64,000 bases of DNA from Strix aluco (taxonomy: Eukaryota; Chordata; Aves; Strigiformes; Strigidae), in the NCBI RefSeq assembly GCF_031877795.1, contig NC_133939.1, forward strand, positions 7,049,698 to 7,113,697, written 5' to 3'. Each line of letters opens with the position of its first letter. Position 1 is the stretch's first letter. The notes under the pieces are model-generated. The model made no database searches. It saw only the letters and a program-made list of their open reading frames with translations, and was not told where the DNA came from. Positions 21,501 to 33,200 of this stretch are shown here, in pieces. Both the position numbers and the translations under genes were made by a program.

Positions 21501-24500
21501 AGGAAATAGAAACAGGGTAGGTATCATGACAGGGAGAGTAATTATAAGCTAAACGCAAATGCCATCTCCTGGCAGGGAAGACAGTTGCCTCCTCTGCAAG
21601 AAGATGGTTGAACTGCAGGGTAATAGTCCCATCCCTGGCTAGAAAAGGTCTGATGCCTCAGTCCAGATTTTGCTGGGGGCTGCTGGGGGTTTTCTAGTCT
21701 TGATGCTGCTGCCATTGGGAGGTGGTGGAAACACTTTGTGCAAACAGCCCCGGTTATGCCGGCTGCCTCTTGTCCTCTTGCCAGGCACTGCCGTAAAGAG
21801 CCTGGCCCCATCATCTTGGTGACCTTCTTATAGGTAAAGGGCTGCTATCGGGGTCCCCAAAGCCCTCCGTTCTCCGGGATGCAGGGCTGGGTGTGGCGGC
21901 AAGGAAAGAGGAGCTGAGCTGGGCTTGTATCACGCCCACTCCTTCCACAATTTCTTAGCAGTGAATTTGCAAATGTATGGTGTTCAGTGGCTTTACAAAC
22001 CAACAGAAATGTTTGCAAACAGCTTCAATACACGCACAGCTTTAAGTGGCCATTATTTAAGATCATAATTAGACACAGAGGAGGCAAAAGAGGTGACTGG
22101 TCTGCAAACAGCTTCGCGTAGGAGAAGACCAACATTTCTACACTTGTCTGTATTCATATACATTTGTGCATGTGGTGCCTAAACTGCTGTAACTGCGGGA
22201 CATGAAACCAAAGAAATACCTATTCACTCAAGGGTATCACTCATTTTATTAAATTTAAGTGATATTTGCTTCCAGGCAGACAGATACACTTTTAGTAGTT
22301 TCCAGTCTCAGACACTTCATGAGCGGCTTTCGATGCATCACCTTGACTCCTGCATTCACCCACTTCTGGAATTGGACAGTGCAGAGCTGACGCACAACCC
22401 CTTCTGCTGCATCAGTTCAGTCTCAGGCACACGCTTGAGATCAAACATCCATGTCACTGGGAGGGCCCAGCGATCTGCTTCGCTTGCTGGTAACCCTGCC
22501 AACAGTTGCACTACTACAAGGCCATGGTAAATAATTAGCACAACACTTTGTAATGACAAATACCAAGGGTATTTCTGATTCCTTGCATTATAGGCCATGA
22601 GTTTTTGTGCATCTGTATGAGAAAGACAATTTTTAGCATACCTGTTTCAATGACTGAAGTCAGGTTCACCCTGTTCCCACACACATGGCATCCATACAAC
22701 CCCGGCAGCTGTTCCTCCAGATCACACAGGATTGAACGCAGGCAAACCCGTAATGCCAACACTGGCATCAGCCCATTACAAACCCTGTGGCTGAAAGCAA
22801 GCTTTCACTCCTCAGGACTCCTGACCTGGCCTTTATCTGTGCCTTAACAAGGAAAAAGAAAGAAAACTCCAAACTCAGCTTAAAGGGAGAAGAAATAAAA
22901 CTGCCCTGTAAATACAGATTTAAGTCTCCAGCCTTTTTATTTATACAAGGATTCAAAGAACATATTTCAACTTTAGATAAACAGTGCAAGAGAGTTACAA
23001 GTACCTTGGTAACAGAAAGAAATAGATAACTGTCCAGCTATGCCAATAAGTGAAATAATTCTTACTCCTGCAGATAGAAATGCATCTGTTTAAAGCAAAG
23101 GTGGACTTTAGATATTTTGCTATACCTTAGCCCCTACCAAGCCCACCGGAAAACAACAGGCAGTTTGTCATTTGTAAATGATAAGTAGCTGCACTCTCAA
23201 AGCCTTTTGAGACCCTCGCCCTTAGTTAAAACATACACATTATGGCACAAAAGAGCAGGCTGAAAGACAGAGACACTTGGAAATCCACTATTTCTGGTTC
23301 TCCCCTTTCCAGGGACAGGGGTCCTTGTTAATATTTTTTCCTAGACCACTACCCCCTCTGCATCCCTGTGAAGTACAAGGCCTTTTCAAACCAGGACACC
23401 ACGAATCACCATCTCGATAACATTGAAGCAAATGTTCCTCCCCAGCCATCCCCGTTCCCCACAGCTCCCCGCTCACGCAACCAACCTACGGCAGCCGCCA
23501 GCCCCCGTCGTGGCTGCAGCCCTGAGCCGCCACTGCCACGGGGATGGGGAGGTTTGTCACAACGTTTTCGAGGAGGCTGTAGCCCAGGAAATGTCATTTA
23601 TAAGCACTGAAAGGCCCCAGCCTCTGCATCAGCCCGAGCACAGGCTCAGGGCTTGTCTGGACCTGGGCTGACTTCAGCTTGTTGAGCCGTGCCAGCAGTT
23701 GTCTAGCTGTCCGGTAACTATGGTTTGCTTTAGGTTTGCTTTAGTTTAGAGCAATACCGAGTCGATACCCTGGGGGGGACTCGGCCGTTTCAGCTCCCCA
23801 GTAGAAGGTGGCATGGCCAAGCGCAGCCCCAGGCCACCAAATTGCAGCACATCGGGGAAACAGCTTCAGGGCAACGAAGAGAACAGAAAAACTGAATAAC
23901 CAGGAACTGGCAAAAAGCAGCAGCGTAGGCGGACTGTGTGAAAAGGTATACAAAATAAACCCAAGCGGACCCAGGGCCGAGGAGGGAGGAAGCGTCAACA
24001 CCAACATCATGCGCCTCCTGGCGAAGAGGGGGAGAGCCCCCGGCACTGCCCTCGCCTGCCCGCGCAGACCTCAGGGTGCCGACGTGGGTCCGACCCCCAG
24101 CTCGGCTCCAGGACTGAAGCAGTCGCCCTCGGGGCCCAGAGGGACACTGAAGTGGGAGGTCAACCCCAGCCAAAGGGGGAAGGCATCAGGAAGGGTTTCT
24201 CCCACATAAAAGTTTTTACTGTATCCTTGAGGCTTTGTCTTATTAATTTGGACTATCAGGTTTTATTATTGTAACAGGACCAATAATTTGGACTATTAAA
24301 TTGTTAAAATATTAACTAGACAATCAGTAAATTCTTGGCTTTACATTTGAGGTGTGTTCCCCTTGGGGCCCGTAGAAGCTTTTGAGGGTAACAGGCTGAC
24401 AGCAAACACTAATGGCACAGAAATGGAAATGACAAGGACTTTCCTTTCAATCTCCCATTCTGCAAAGCAAAACGCTGACCTTGGCATCCATGTCTTAGAA

Positions 24501-24652
24501 CTCCAATCCAACCCAACCATTTTTTGAAGAGGTTACAATGTTTTAATCCCTCCCTCCCCTTTTTCTTTTTGCTTTGGATGTAAAGTTTCTGCAGGACTGG
24601 TTGTGGAGATTTCTGTAACTGAAGGCTAAATTTGTATTGGCAGTTCTGGTTA

Positions 24653-24680
24653 AAAAAAAAAAAAAAAGAAAAAAAAAGAA
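24653..24680. repeat. A-rich simple repeat
   Basis: Runs of A interrupted by single G. Confidence 0.8.
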
Positions 24681-26518
24681 AGGAACTCTTTAGAGCAGTA
24701 AAAGTAACATGGAACTTGCCATATTTCTAGAAGTAAATAAATCAGTATAAATTCATGACTTGCATTTACCCACTCGTGGGTTCTGATGGATCTAGTGTCA
24801 TTGTCTGTCCTTTAGCCAACGTCCAGCATCCTGGCTTTCATATCTGGAACCCTACCAGATCAGATCAGTTTTAACCTTACAAGAAAGCGAGTACAGGGCA
24901 GAAGGGGTACCAAGTCAGTAACATCAGTCACTGTAACTTGGAGAAGCCAGTCATAGCTGGCCTAAAACCTCTGCCTAGCTCGAGGCACCGTCAGCGTCAT
25001 TACCTGGCCCCCAGGTAACGCTCTCTCTGCACCTGCCTGCACCAGCTTTTGGCGTTACCTTGCTCATGTTCTCATCTTCCCTTAAATTGCACATTCTAGA
25101 AACTGCTAATGTTAAAAATGTATTTTTTCCCTTTTCTTAGAAAACAGCCAAACCCCAACCCCATGTTTGCTCAGCCCAAAGACACGTCTCCCCTGGCAGG
25201 ACAGAGGAGAAATGCTCAAACATTTGCTGTGCAGACCAGTAAAGTACGAGATAGATACACCTCTGCCCTCCCTCTCACCCACAGTACAAACACATTTGAA
25301 ACTCAAACCCAACCCTGTACGAATGAAGCCCAACCCCTGGGCATGCTCTTGGCCCAACCAGTCACAGTGACTGTGTGGTATCTATAACATCTGCTAAACC
25401 TACATCTCCAGCCAATGCTTGCTGTACCCATCAGGTACAGAAGCCTTCTGGAAGCCCTGAAGCACACAGCCCTACAAGCACAGACACTCCTACAGCTACG
25501 TGAGGATAATTATATCTTTCACTGACCACCCCCAGTCTCAAAACCCAGCACGGAGTCCACCCCACCAAGCATTTTGGGGTTAGGGCAGTCGCCCGCCTGA
25601 CCCAGAGGCTGGTGTGTGGTGGGACGGGGCGGCAGAGGGTGAGCGGGGCCCTCCCTGAGCCAAACCGGAGCTGCTGGCGGGTGTCTGACCCACCATCACA
25701 CCCCGACCCTGCAGCAGTTAGGGAAGGTGTGTGGGAGCATGGGGAAGGGACAGGGAAAGTGGGAATTCACTTAGAAACCTACAATGCAACAAGAACGAAC
25801 ACCAAAAGAAAACTCCCAACCAAAAACGTGTCCCGTCCTCACATCCCGCCTGGTAGGTGCTACCTTGAGTGAGTCTCTGGGGTAGGGACACTGCCCAGGC
25901 TCATCGCTACCAGCCCCTCTCTGCCCCTGGGCAGCTACCTGCGATGTCACTCCTGCACATGCCTGGTGTGAGCTCTCACAACCAGATGCAATGCTCCAGT
26001 TAGTAAAAAGTCCCTGGTGTGTCTTATTACCAAAAAAATAGGGATACCTATCCACAGCTGGGGCCAGAGGAGGAGGAGGTGTCAGCACAACTGTCTGTCA
26101 AGCGGAGAATCCCACTGTGCATATTTTCATCTCTCTGTTACCTACGACAGTACTGCACTGCAGGTAGAAATTGGACCATCATTACTTGGGTAAAAAATGG
26201 CTTTCCAACTAGCATGCAAAGAAAAAATACCCCAAACCCCAACCCCTAACACTCATTCCCAGTCACTTAGATGTAGAAGACCTACATTTCAAATTGTTGT
26301 CAGCTACGAGCTCTAGTCAAGAAACCCACTTGTGACCTTTCCAAAGAAAAAGGGAGTTCTGCGTTTTTGGGTCCAACAGCCACTGCCAAACTGTTTCAGT
26401 TCAACCCACCAAACCTGCTCACGCTCCTACATACGCTGCTGGAAGTGAAGGGCCATCTCTGCCTGCCTAGGAAGCACAGAGGAAAAACCTGAAAGAGCCC
26501 CTGAATGCAGCACCTGAG

Positions 26519-26635
26519 GAGCGCTGACGATCTCGGTCTCTCCGCGTTACGAAGTGGCGTTGCTCTCGGCGCCGTCGCGCTCTCGGCAGCTGTGTGGTAA
26601 GCGGCGCTCTGGCCAGCGGCTGGGTAACAAGGTCA
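26519..26635. promoter_or_regulatory. Compact CpG-dense patch downstream of GPC1
   Basis: By hand count about 16 CpG in roughly 115 bases, well above its surroundings, about 400 bases past the GPC1 stop. On the plus strand it is followed by GTAAGC, so it could be a small promoter/first exon of an antisense transcript. That is inference. Confidence 0.3.
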
Positions 26636-26876
26636 GGGCAATTGTGTGTTCCACTGGAGGCAGCAGAAGAGCTGCCCTCGGTGGGGCCGGCTGGGATCCC
26701 CCCAGAGGCCTCTCTGCAAAGGTTTCTTTCAGCCCCGACAGCCAGTTTGTGGCAATAACAAAAGTAAAACAATGAGGTACAGAAAGAAGGGCCCAGCATT
26801 GGGGAAAAGACCAAGAAAGAAGAAAACAGCTCGAGCACTGCCAGAAATAGCAAACAACTGAAACCTTTTTCTCCTC

Positions 26877-26880
<4 letters not shown>

Positions 26881-26912
<32 letters not shown>
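26881..26912. repeat. T32 homopolymer (A32 on the GPC1 sense strand)
   Basis: Uninterrupted run of 32 T, about 100 bases past the GPC1 stop when read on the minus strand. Confidence 0.9.
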
Positions 26913-26914
<2 letters not shown>

Positions 26915-26938
26915 CAAGGTGAATTAAATATGTCCTTT

Positions 26939-26962
26939 GGTTGGTTGGTTGGTTGGTTGGTT
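26939..26962. repeat. (GGTT)n microsatellite
   Basis: Six tandem GGTT units, CCAA-type on the GPC1 sense strand, inside its 3' UTR. Confidence 0.9.
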
Positions 26963-27014
26963 TTGGCAAAGTGAAGCCCTCGGCCGCAGTCTCTTTCCTG
27001 GCTGTGGTAGTGAG

Positions 27015-27232
27015 TTACCGCCACAAGTGCTGCGCGGCAATGAAAGCCACCGAAAGGAGGAGGAGGAAGGCAGAAGGCAAAGATCTGCTGCTGGCCCCAT
27101 TGATGCCGTGTCCAGACTGCTTAGGAATAGCGTGCGTTTCTGGCTGCCTGGTGCTGGGGCTCTTAGAGAGTCTTTTGCCACAGACGTCATCAGGACAGCT
27201 GTCACCACTCCCGGAGCCGCTCATGTCGTCAC
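27015..27232 (-). CDS. GPC1: GPC1 last coding exon (HS attachment sites, GPI signal)
   Basis: 218 bases; acceptor TGTGCAG, stop TAA at 27015-27017. It encodes [19 protein letters not shown], with three Ser-Gly repeats in an acidic setting for heparan sulfate addition, then a hydrophilic linker, small residues NGASSRS as likely GPI-site region, and a hydrophobic end [13 protein letters not shown] followed by QHLWR. The human protein ends ARPRWR. Confidence 0.96.
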
Positions 27233-30200
27233 CTGCACAGAGACAAACATGGGGTGAGCCCTGACTGCCTTCCCCTTGCTGCAACCCCAGGGAGCTCTGG
27301 CCACCAGCCCTGCCCTGGCCACCTCCTCCTCTCAGCATCCCTCAGTGTGGGGTGCAAGCCTGTACCTGATCTCCAGCTGCCTTTAACCACCCGCTGCTGC
27401 AGCAGCTGGAAAGCTCTGGAGCAGACAGGAGCAGTGGCCCCTTCAGCTGGGCCAGAGGTTTCAGCAAGGCACTGAGAGCAGCACAGCCTCCAGCCACGCT
27501 GCAGCAAGTCAGCTGCACTTGAACAGACCCTCTGCAGCCCCGAGCCAAAAGCCAGGTGGCCACATCCCCTCTCTGCCCTCGGGGCCTGGCTGCAGGGTCT
27601 GCCCCCGCAGGCTGCCAGGGCTGACTGCTCAGCCCCTCTCGCCTGCTGTGGGCTTCTCTGGTTCTGCTAAACTCACTTGCATCTTGGAAATCCACATCGT
27701 TCCCGATGTTAGCGTTGCCCAGCCGGTTTGTCATGATCTTTAGCTGCATGATTTGCTGGCGAATGGTCATATCGGGCTTGGTGATGTCCACTTCCACCTC
27801 CGGGTTGTTAATCTGATTAGCCAAGCCATCCCCCATCACTTCGGGCAGGTAACTGCGAAGGAAGGCAACAGGTTTAGATGTCTCCCCCCAGCTAAACTCA
27901 CCTCTCCCCATTACAGACACCAGTGATAATCCAGCCTCTTTGAACCCCAGAGAAGCTGCAGTCAGTGGCGCTGGCTTGTCCCACAGCCTCCATATGCTGG
28001 AGTTTGCTGCGAGGCAGCCAGGTCTACAGACGGCCAGACCCCCTCAGAGCCTGGGGCTTGCCCTGAGGCCATCTCAACCTGCAGGAGGTGGCTGGAGGCC
28101 TTGCAGCATCACTGTCCTGGCATAGGGAGGGGTTTCCTGCAGGAAAGGCCGTGTGTGGTGCTGAGGGGTTGCTCTCAGGCTGTTACCTGTGGAGCCATGG
28201 TGACACTCCCCTGTGGAAAAGCTCTGTCCATATGGGAGTCTGAGAAGCACCTTCATCCCTGCCCTGGCTGAACCCTGTGGGGACTGACAGCCTGGGATGA
28301 CTGAATCCCTCCAGCCTGATGTGACCAGACAGGACCCCCAGGGAAGCTTCAGTTAACTGGGAGCTGTCAACCCGAAAACAAAGCTGTGCTGCTCCCCTCG
28401 GCAGGGCCCCAGCCCATCTGCTCCCTCAGATCTGCAGCACTTCTGGCAACGGTGTGAAATATGGAAGAACCCAAGGCGCTGGCTCCAGGCTGGCAGAGAC
28501 CAGCCCAGCAGGCCTGTGGAGAGGAGCGGGGAAAGGTGCACATCCAGCAGCTGCCCATCTTCCCTCACAGCCCCCCTTTAACTGTCACCCATGGGTGGGA
28601 GGTGTTTCTGCAGCTGTTTGATGTCACTCGGGTGCCTCCTCTCACGAGGGAACAGCATTTCGGAGCAGGTATGGATAGAAAGACGTGTATGCAATTCCCA
28701 GCAACAGCTCTGGAGTTTGTGAGGTAAATCCAGCCCTTCTGCCTTCTGAGTGGACGTGGTATTGCAAAACTGCTTCATTAGTACAAAACTACAGTTATTT
28801 CACGGTGAATGCATTTCAGTGCTTAACCCACCAACACACAGCAAGAGGACAACAGGCTTGACATTCCCAGGTACCAAATTTTCAGGAAAAGCATCATCTC
28901 TGTGGACAGGGACAGGGACACTCAGTGCTCAGTCTGAACCAGTGGAGCTGGCTGAGATGATGTATAAGTGCCTTTTATCAAACCTTCCCTTTCTCACCCC
29001 AGAACAGTGCTATCCTGGCACCTGGACCCTCTCCATACCTGCCCTTGGTCATCCCGTTCCAACACTTGTTGTCCGCTGATGAGCTGGCCATTACTTTTTT
29101 GCTGCACAGGCTGCCAGGCAGGGTGATCCAGTAAGTCTTAAGTGCTGTCAGATTCCCTTTGGCATCTAAAACCTGTAAACAAAAAGGACGCTCAGGATCA
29201 GATCTCTGGGGTGCCCCAGGGCTGTGGAAAGGACAAGGATTCTGCCTATTTTTTTTCTGTTTTACCATCACAAAGCCTGTTTTTATGCAGACAGGATGTG
29301 TCAGCAAGCTTCCCCTAAAGACCAACGGTCAACCCAAGCACCCGAGGCTGAAGGTTACATGCTAAGGACTGTCCTGGTACCATAGGGTTAACCAGGAGAA
29401 GATCATCTTCTGGGCCATGAGGGCAATGCTGAGAAATAGCCTTGGTGGAAGCCAGCAGGGCTCTGCCAGGGTGGGACAGGCAGGTGTCTGTGAGTGAGGA
29501 GCCTCTGAAATGTGGGACCATGGCAGATCCCGCAGCTCATCATCCATAGAATCCAGAATCTCCATGGAGGAGGACCTCTGGCCCCCGTATCCAGGCTGGA
29601 CTGCCTGAGGCTGAACGACACCAAGGGCAAGGAACCTTTTCAGATAAGTTTAGCACCAAATCCCTGAGAAACTGGTTATGAGCAACCTAAACCCCGACCC
29701 TGTGCCAAGGCAGGATCAGATCTGCTTAGGTCATGCTGGCACTTGCCAACCTGATTTTCTTCAGATTTGCTAGCAAAGGCAATTCAGCAGCCTGTGGGAT
29801 GGTCTGACCTGACTCCCAGGACCCAGCGCTGTGCTGGCCAGGCTCCCAGTGCTCCCAGAGCTCCCAGTGCTCCCAGGGGAGGCAGCGCACCAGCATGCTG
29901 GCCTGGGGGACACCAGCGGGGAGGCAGATTTGGAGGAAAACTCACCAGCATCTCCAGTGCTTGCGCAGAGGATTTTGCTTCCAATACAACCTTCCCCCGC
30001 CTTTTCTTGTCCTCGCTGCTGGAGCCTTTTGTGCTGATTTTGGGATTTCCACAGCCTTGGAAAACCTGAAAAACAAACCAAACTCTCTATCCCGTGTTTC
30101 GATACTATTTCTTTAATTAATTAGCACTCCACAGTTATGTTTTCTTTTTTCTTCTTAAGTATGCTTATCTTTCTACTTGCAAGATCTCTGAGATTCTGGC

Positions 30201-33200
30201 TTAGTTTCTGGTCAGGTTACTCTTGTGCCAGGATGTGTTTTCAGCTCACTGTAACTGGTTTGAGTTATCGCTACCAATTCAGCACTAACACAAAATTAGC
30301 ACATGTGTTTGGATGAGTCACCAATGTTGATATTAAGTTATTTCTAGCAATTTTATCTGCTGCTATTATGACTGAAAAATAAAATTCTGGGAAGAACAAG
30401 ATGGGAGTTGCTCATATTCATTATACCAGTGGTGTGGGCTTCAAGATTGCAGAGAATGTGAACTTCATCAATTTGGACAACAGGCTGAGGTGGGACTACC
30501 CCAATGACTCTTGCAGTTGGCACCCACACTCAGCAAATGAATGCCCCCTCCAACCAGGGGAGCGCCAAGACAGTACATGTGTCACAGTCTGTCAAGTTGG
30601 ATGTTTCAGGGGCGAATGAGGAGGCCGAACTGATTTACCTCCTAACTTTGGGTACCTCCCATCATCCTAACTACCTGCCCAGGTGTGCTTTGCAGCCAAG
30701 GGAGAGCAGAAGCACTCTGAAGTACAAATTCTCAGATCTTGCCTGTAGGAGGAGAAGAAGGGTACCCTGGAAGCACCTGTTTCTCCCAGTCTCTGCATGA
30801 CCAGTCCAGGCAACGACACCTCTGCTGCAGAGAGCCAGTGCGCAGGCCACTGAGCCTCACTGTGGCTGGTGGAAGGAGTCTCTGACAGCCAGATTTAATA
30901 AAGCGTCAAAGGTCAGGAGAACCTTTGCACTGTCAGTTTGATTCAGGAAACACCAGCCTTTACAAAGAAAGCCTTTTGATTTGAAAAGATGGCTCCGAGC
31001 CTGTTGTGGTTACCAGGGTGCTGTCAGAAGCTATGGATAAATTTGACTTTGCACGGTGTCCCCTTAAAGCAGAGAAATCAAGACCTCAGACAGGAGCATT
31101 GCTGGCGTAGCTTAGGCCAGCTGCTGAACGCTTTTGCTAGTGGATTCTGACAGCCATCAGCAAAGTCCTAATCCAGACAGGAGTCCCTTCGGTGACAGTG
31201 GGTCTCATCGGTGTGTCTGAGGGACGTTCAGCCTAGAAAATCCCATCTTGGGGTGCACTGTCCTGCTGACCAGATGGATCCAATGACTACGGCAGTTCAG
31301 CACCAAGCCCATTTGTTCATCTGTCTCCTTTGCTCCGTGCAAAAAGCCCCACCTTGAAAACTGCATGTAGAGCATTTTCAACTTGGTTCTACCAAAATAA
31401 AACCAAATTGGTTTCACTTTCTTATTGGCCTATTACTGTTGTTAGCAGGAGACAACTCTTTCAGGAGGTAAAAGCCCTGGGAGGTCTCCAGGACAGTGGC
31501 TTTGTGGCAGCTCCAGCACAACATGGTATCAAGGTGATCCTCTTGCCAGCCCAAGGGTTTTAGGTGAGCAACGCCCATTAGTGATGGAGAGGTGACGTGT
31601 CCTGTAGACTGAGGTGATCAATAGTCTCCTGCATAATGACAGCAAATAGACATTTGCAGCCTTTGATAGCTCCTGCTGTCTGAAATCCATCGGAGAGCCA
31701 CAGGGAGAGAGGAGGAGTGCGAGGAAGCAGGGAGAGTGCTCCATGGTGCAGTGAACGCAGGGCTCAGTACCAAAAGTGTTTCTTTCCAGCCTTCCCTCAG
31801 ATCCCAGGAGAACCCATAACAGAGGGTGTCACTGGGTTGAAGGGCCACTTCTGGCTCTTCTCACAAATGACAGACAGTGCCCTGGGTCTAGGCCTGTGGC
31901 CTTCAATCCTGGGAGAGAAGACTCCCAGGACTGGCCTTGGCCAGGCCTGAGCTCATCTGGCAATGATAACCTTTACCTGATCACTTTGCCATGCTCAAAA
32001 CCGGAGCTTAGAGCTGCAGCAATTTGCAGCTCCTGACCTCTGCTACCAGTGGCACCAGCAAAGACTGTCACATCCACCTGGTCACCAGATCATACTGAGA
32101 AGCTTATCAAATGGGTTTGGTTGCTCCAGTCGAACACCAAATAGATTATTTGCTCATTTTCATTTTACCAGATTTACTATATGCCCCTTGGAAACACCTT
32201 TCTTCGCAGATGATTTTCTACGTTTTCCCACATCATGGGCTTGCTTTTATGTGGACTGCCTCAGTCTCACCTAACAAGGGAAGAAAGAATATGGTCTTTC
32301 ACGTCAGAAAAGAAACCTAAACAAGTACTTGGTTACATGCTGCTCTTAATGCTTTGACGTGTGCCGGTGAATTTCTGCTTGGCTAAGCAATACTTCTGGC
32401 CCTTCCTTTCTTCAAGGCCCAGTTAGGACCTGCCCTGCTCCTTTCATCTCCATCTCTGTCCTAACTGTGGGATAGCTGCAGGGCTCAGGGAATGTCTGGG
32501 CAAAAAGCAGGAGCCCTGGAGGGCTGGTTTTGTTCCCAAAGCTTCTCTTACCTGCAGCTACAGAGGTGATTGTGGTTAAGTGGATAAATATACTAAAAAT
32601 AGAAGACCAATAGAAGAGAACTTCATGACATACTTCTTGGAAGGCAGGTGAGTGTCAGGAGAGCCTGTTTTATACTCTCCAGATGGACTGCCAGATGGCA
32701 GCTCTGTCCCACAGATACAACCTGATAGCACAGTGTTTCCACTGCACAACATCACCCTAAGGCAGGTTAAACCAGCTGCCTTCTGTCACTAGGGACTGTG
32801 CACTTTCTGTAAGTGCCTCAGCTCAGCCAAAATACTTCACAACTCTTCAGACACAGAGGCACCTGACAGCAAATGGCACCATGCCTCCCACAATCACTGC
32901 GTATACAGTCCCACCGTGTGTGCCTGTACCTGGAGAAGGCTGGCAGGGTGTGGCACAGAGGAACATTTGGAAACACTTGAGAATGTTTTTGCCTGTGTAA
33001 GATGGGTGGTTTCCTACCATTAAAAGAATAGGCATTTGATCTCTTTCGTCCTTCATCTCCTTTAGTTCAGTTGAACAGTGAGCACAAAAAACATTTGTCC
33101 TGGCAGTTACACACGGTGTATCCTCAGCCAGGCCCAGGCATATGCTCTTACCTTGGCTGTGATTGAATCTTTGTTTTCTTGCAAGTTGGAGATAGCTTCA

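Larger units (their letters stand above)
18509..27014. other. GC-rich spacer between CR1 and GPC1, with GPC1 3' UTR at its right end
   Basis: About 8.5 kb. Between about 18700 and 20900 and again at 23400-24200 the sequence is GC-rich and opens many overlapping frames on both strands. None shows a domain, a convincing splice pattern or codon bias, so I call no gene. Other contents: an A-rich tract (24653-24680), a CpG-dense patch (26519-26635), T32 (26881-26912) and a GGTT repeat (26939-26962). Candidate minus-strand AATAAA hexamers for GPC1 occur far off (for example near 24254), so the GPC1 3' end is unresolved. Confidence 0.5.
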
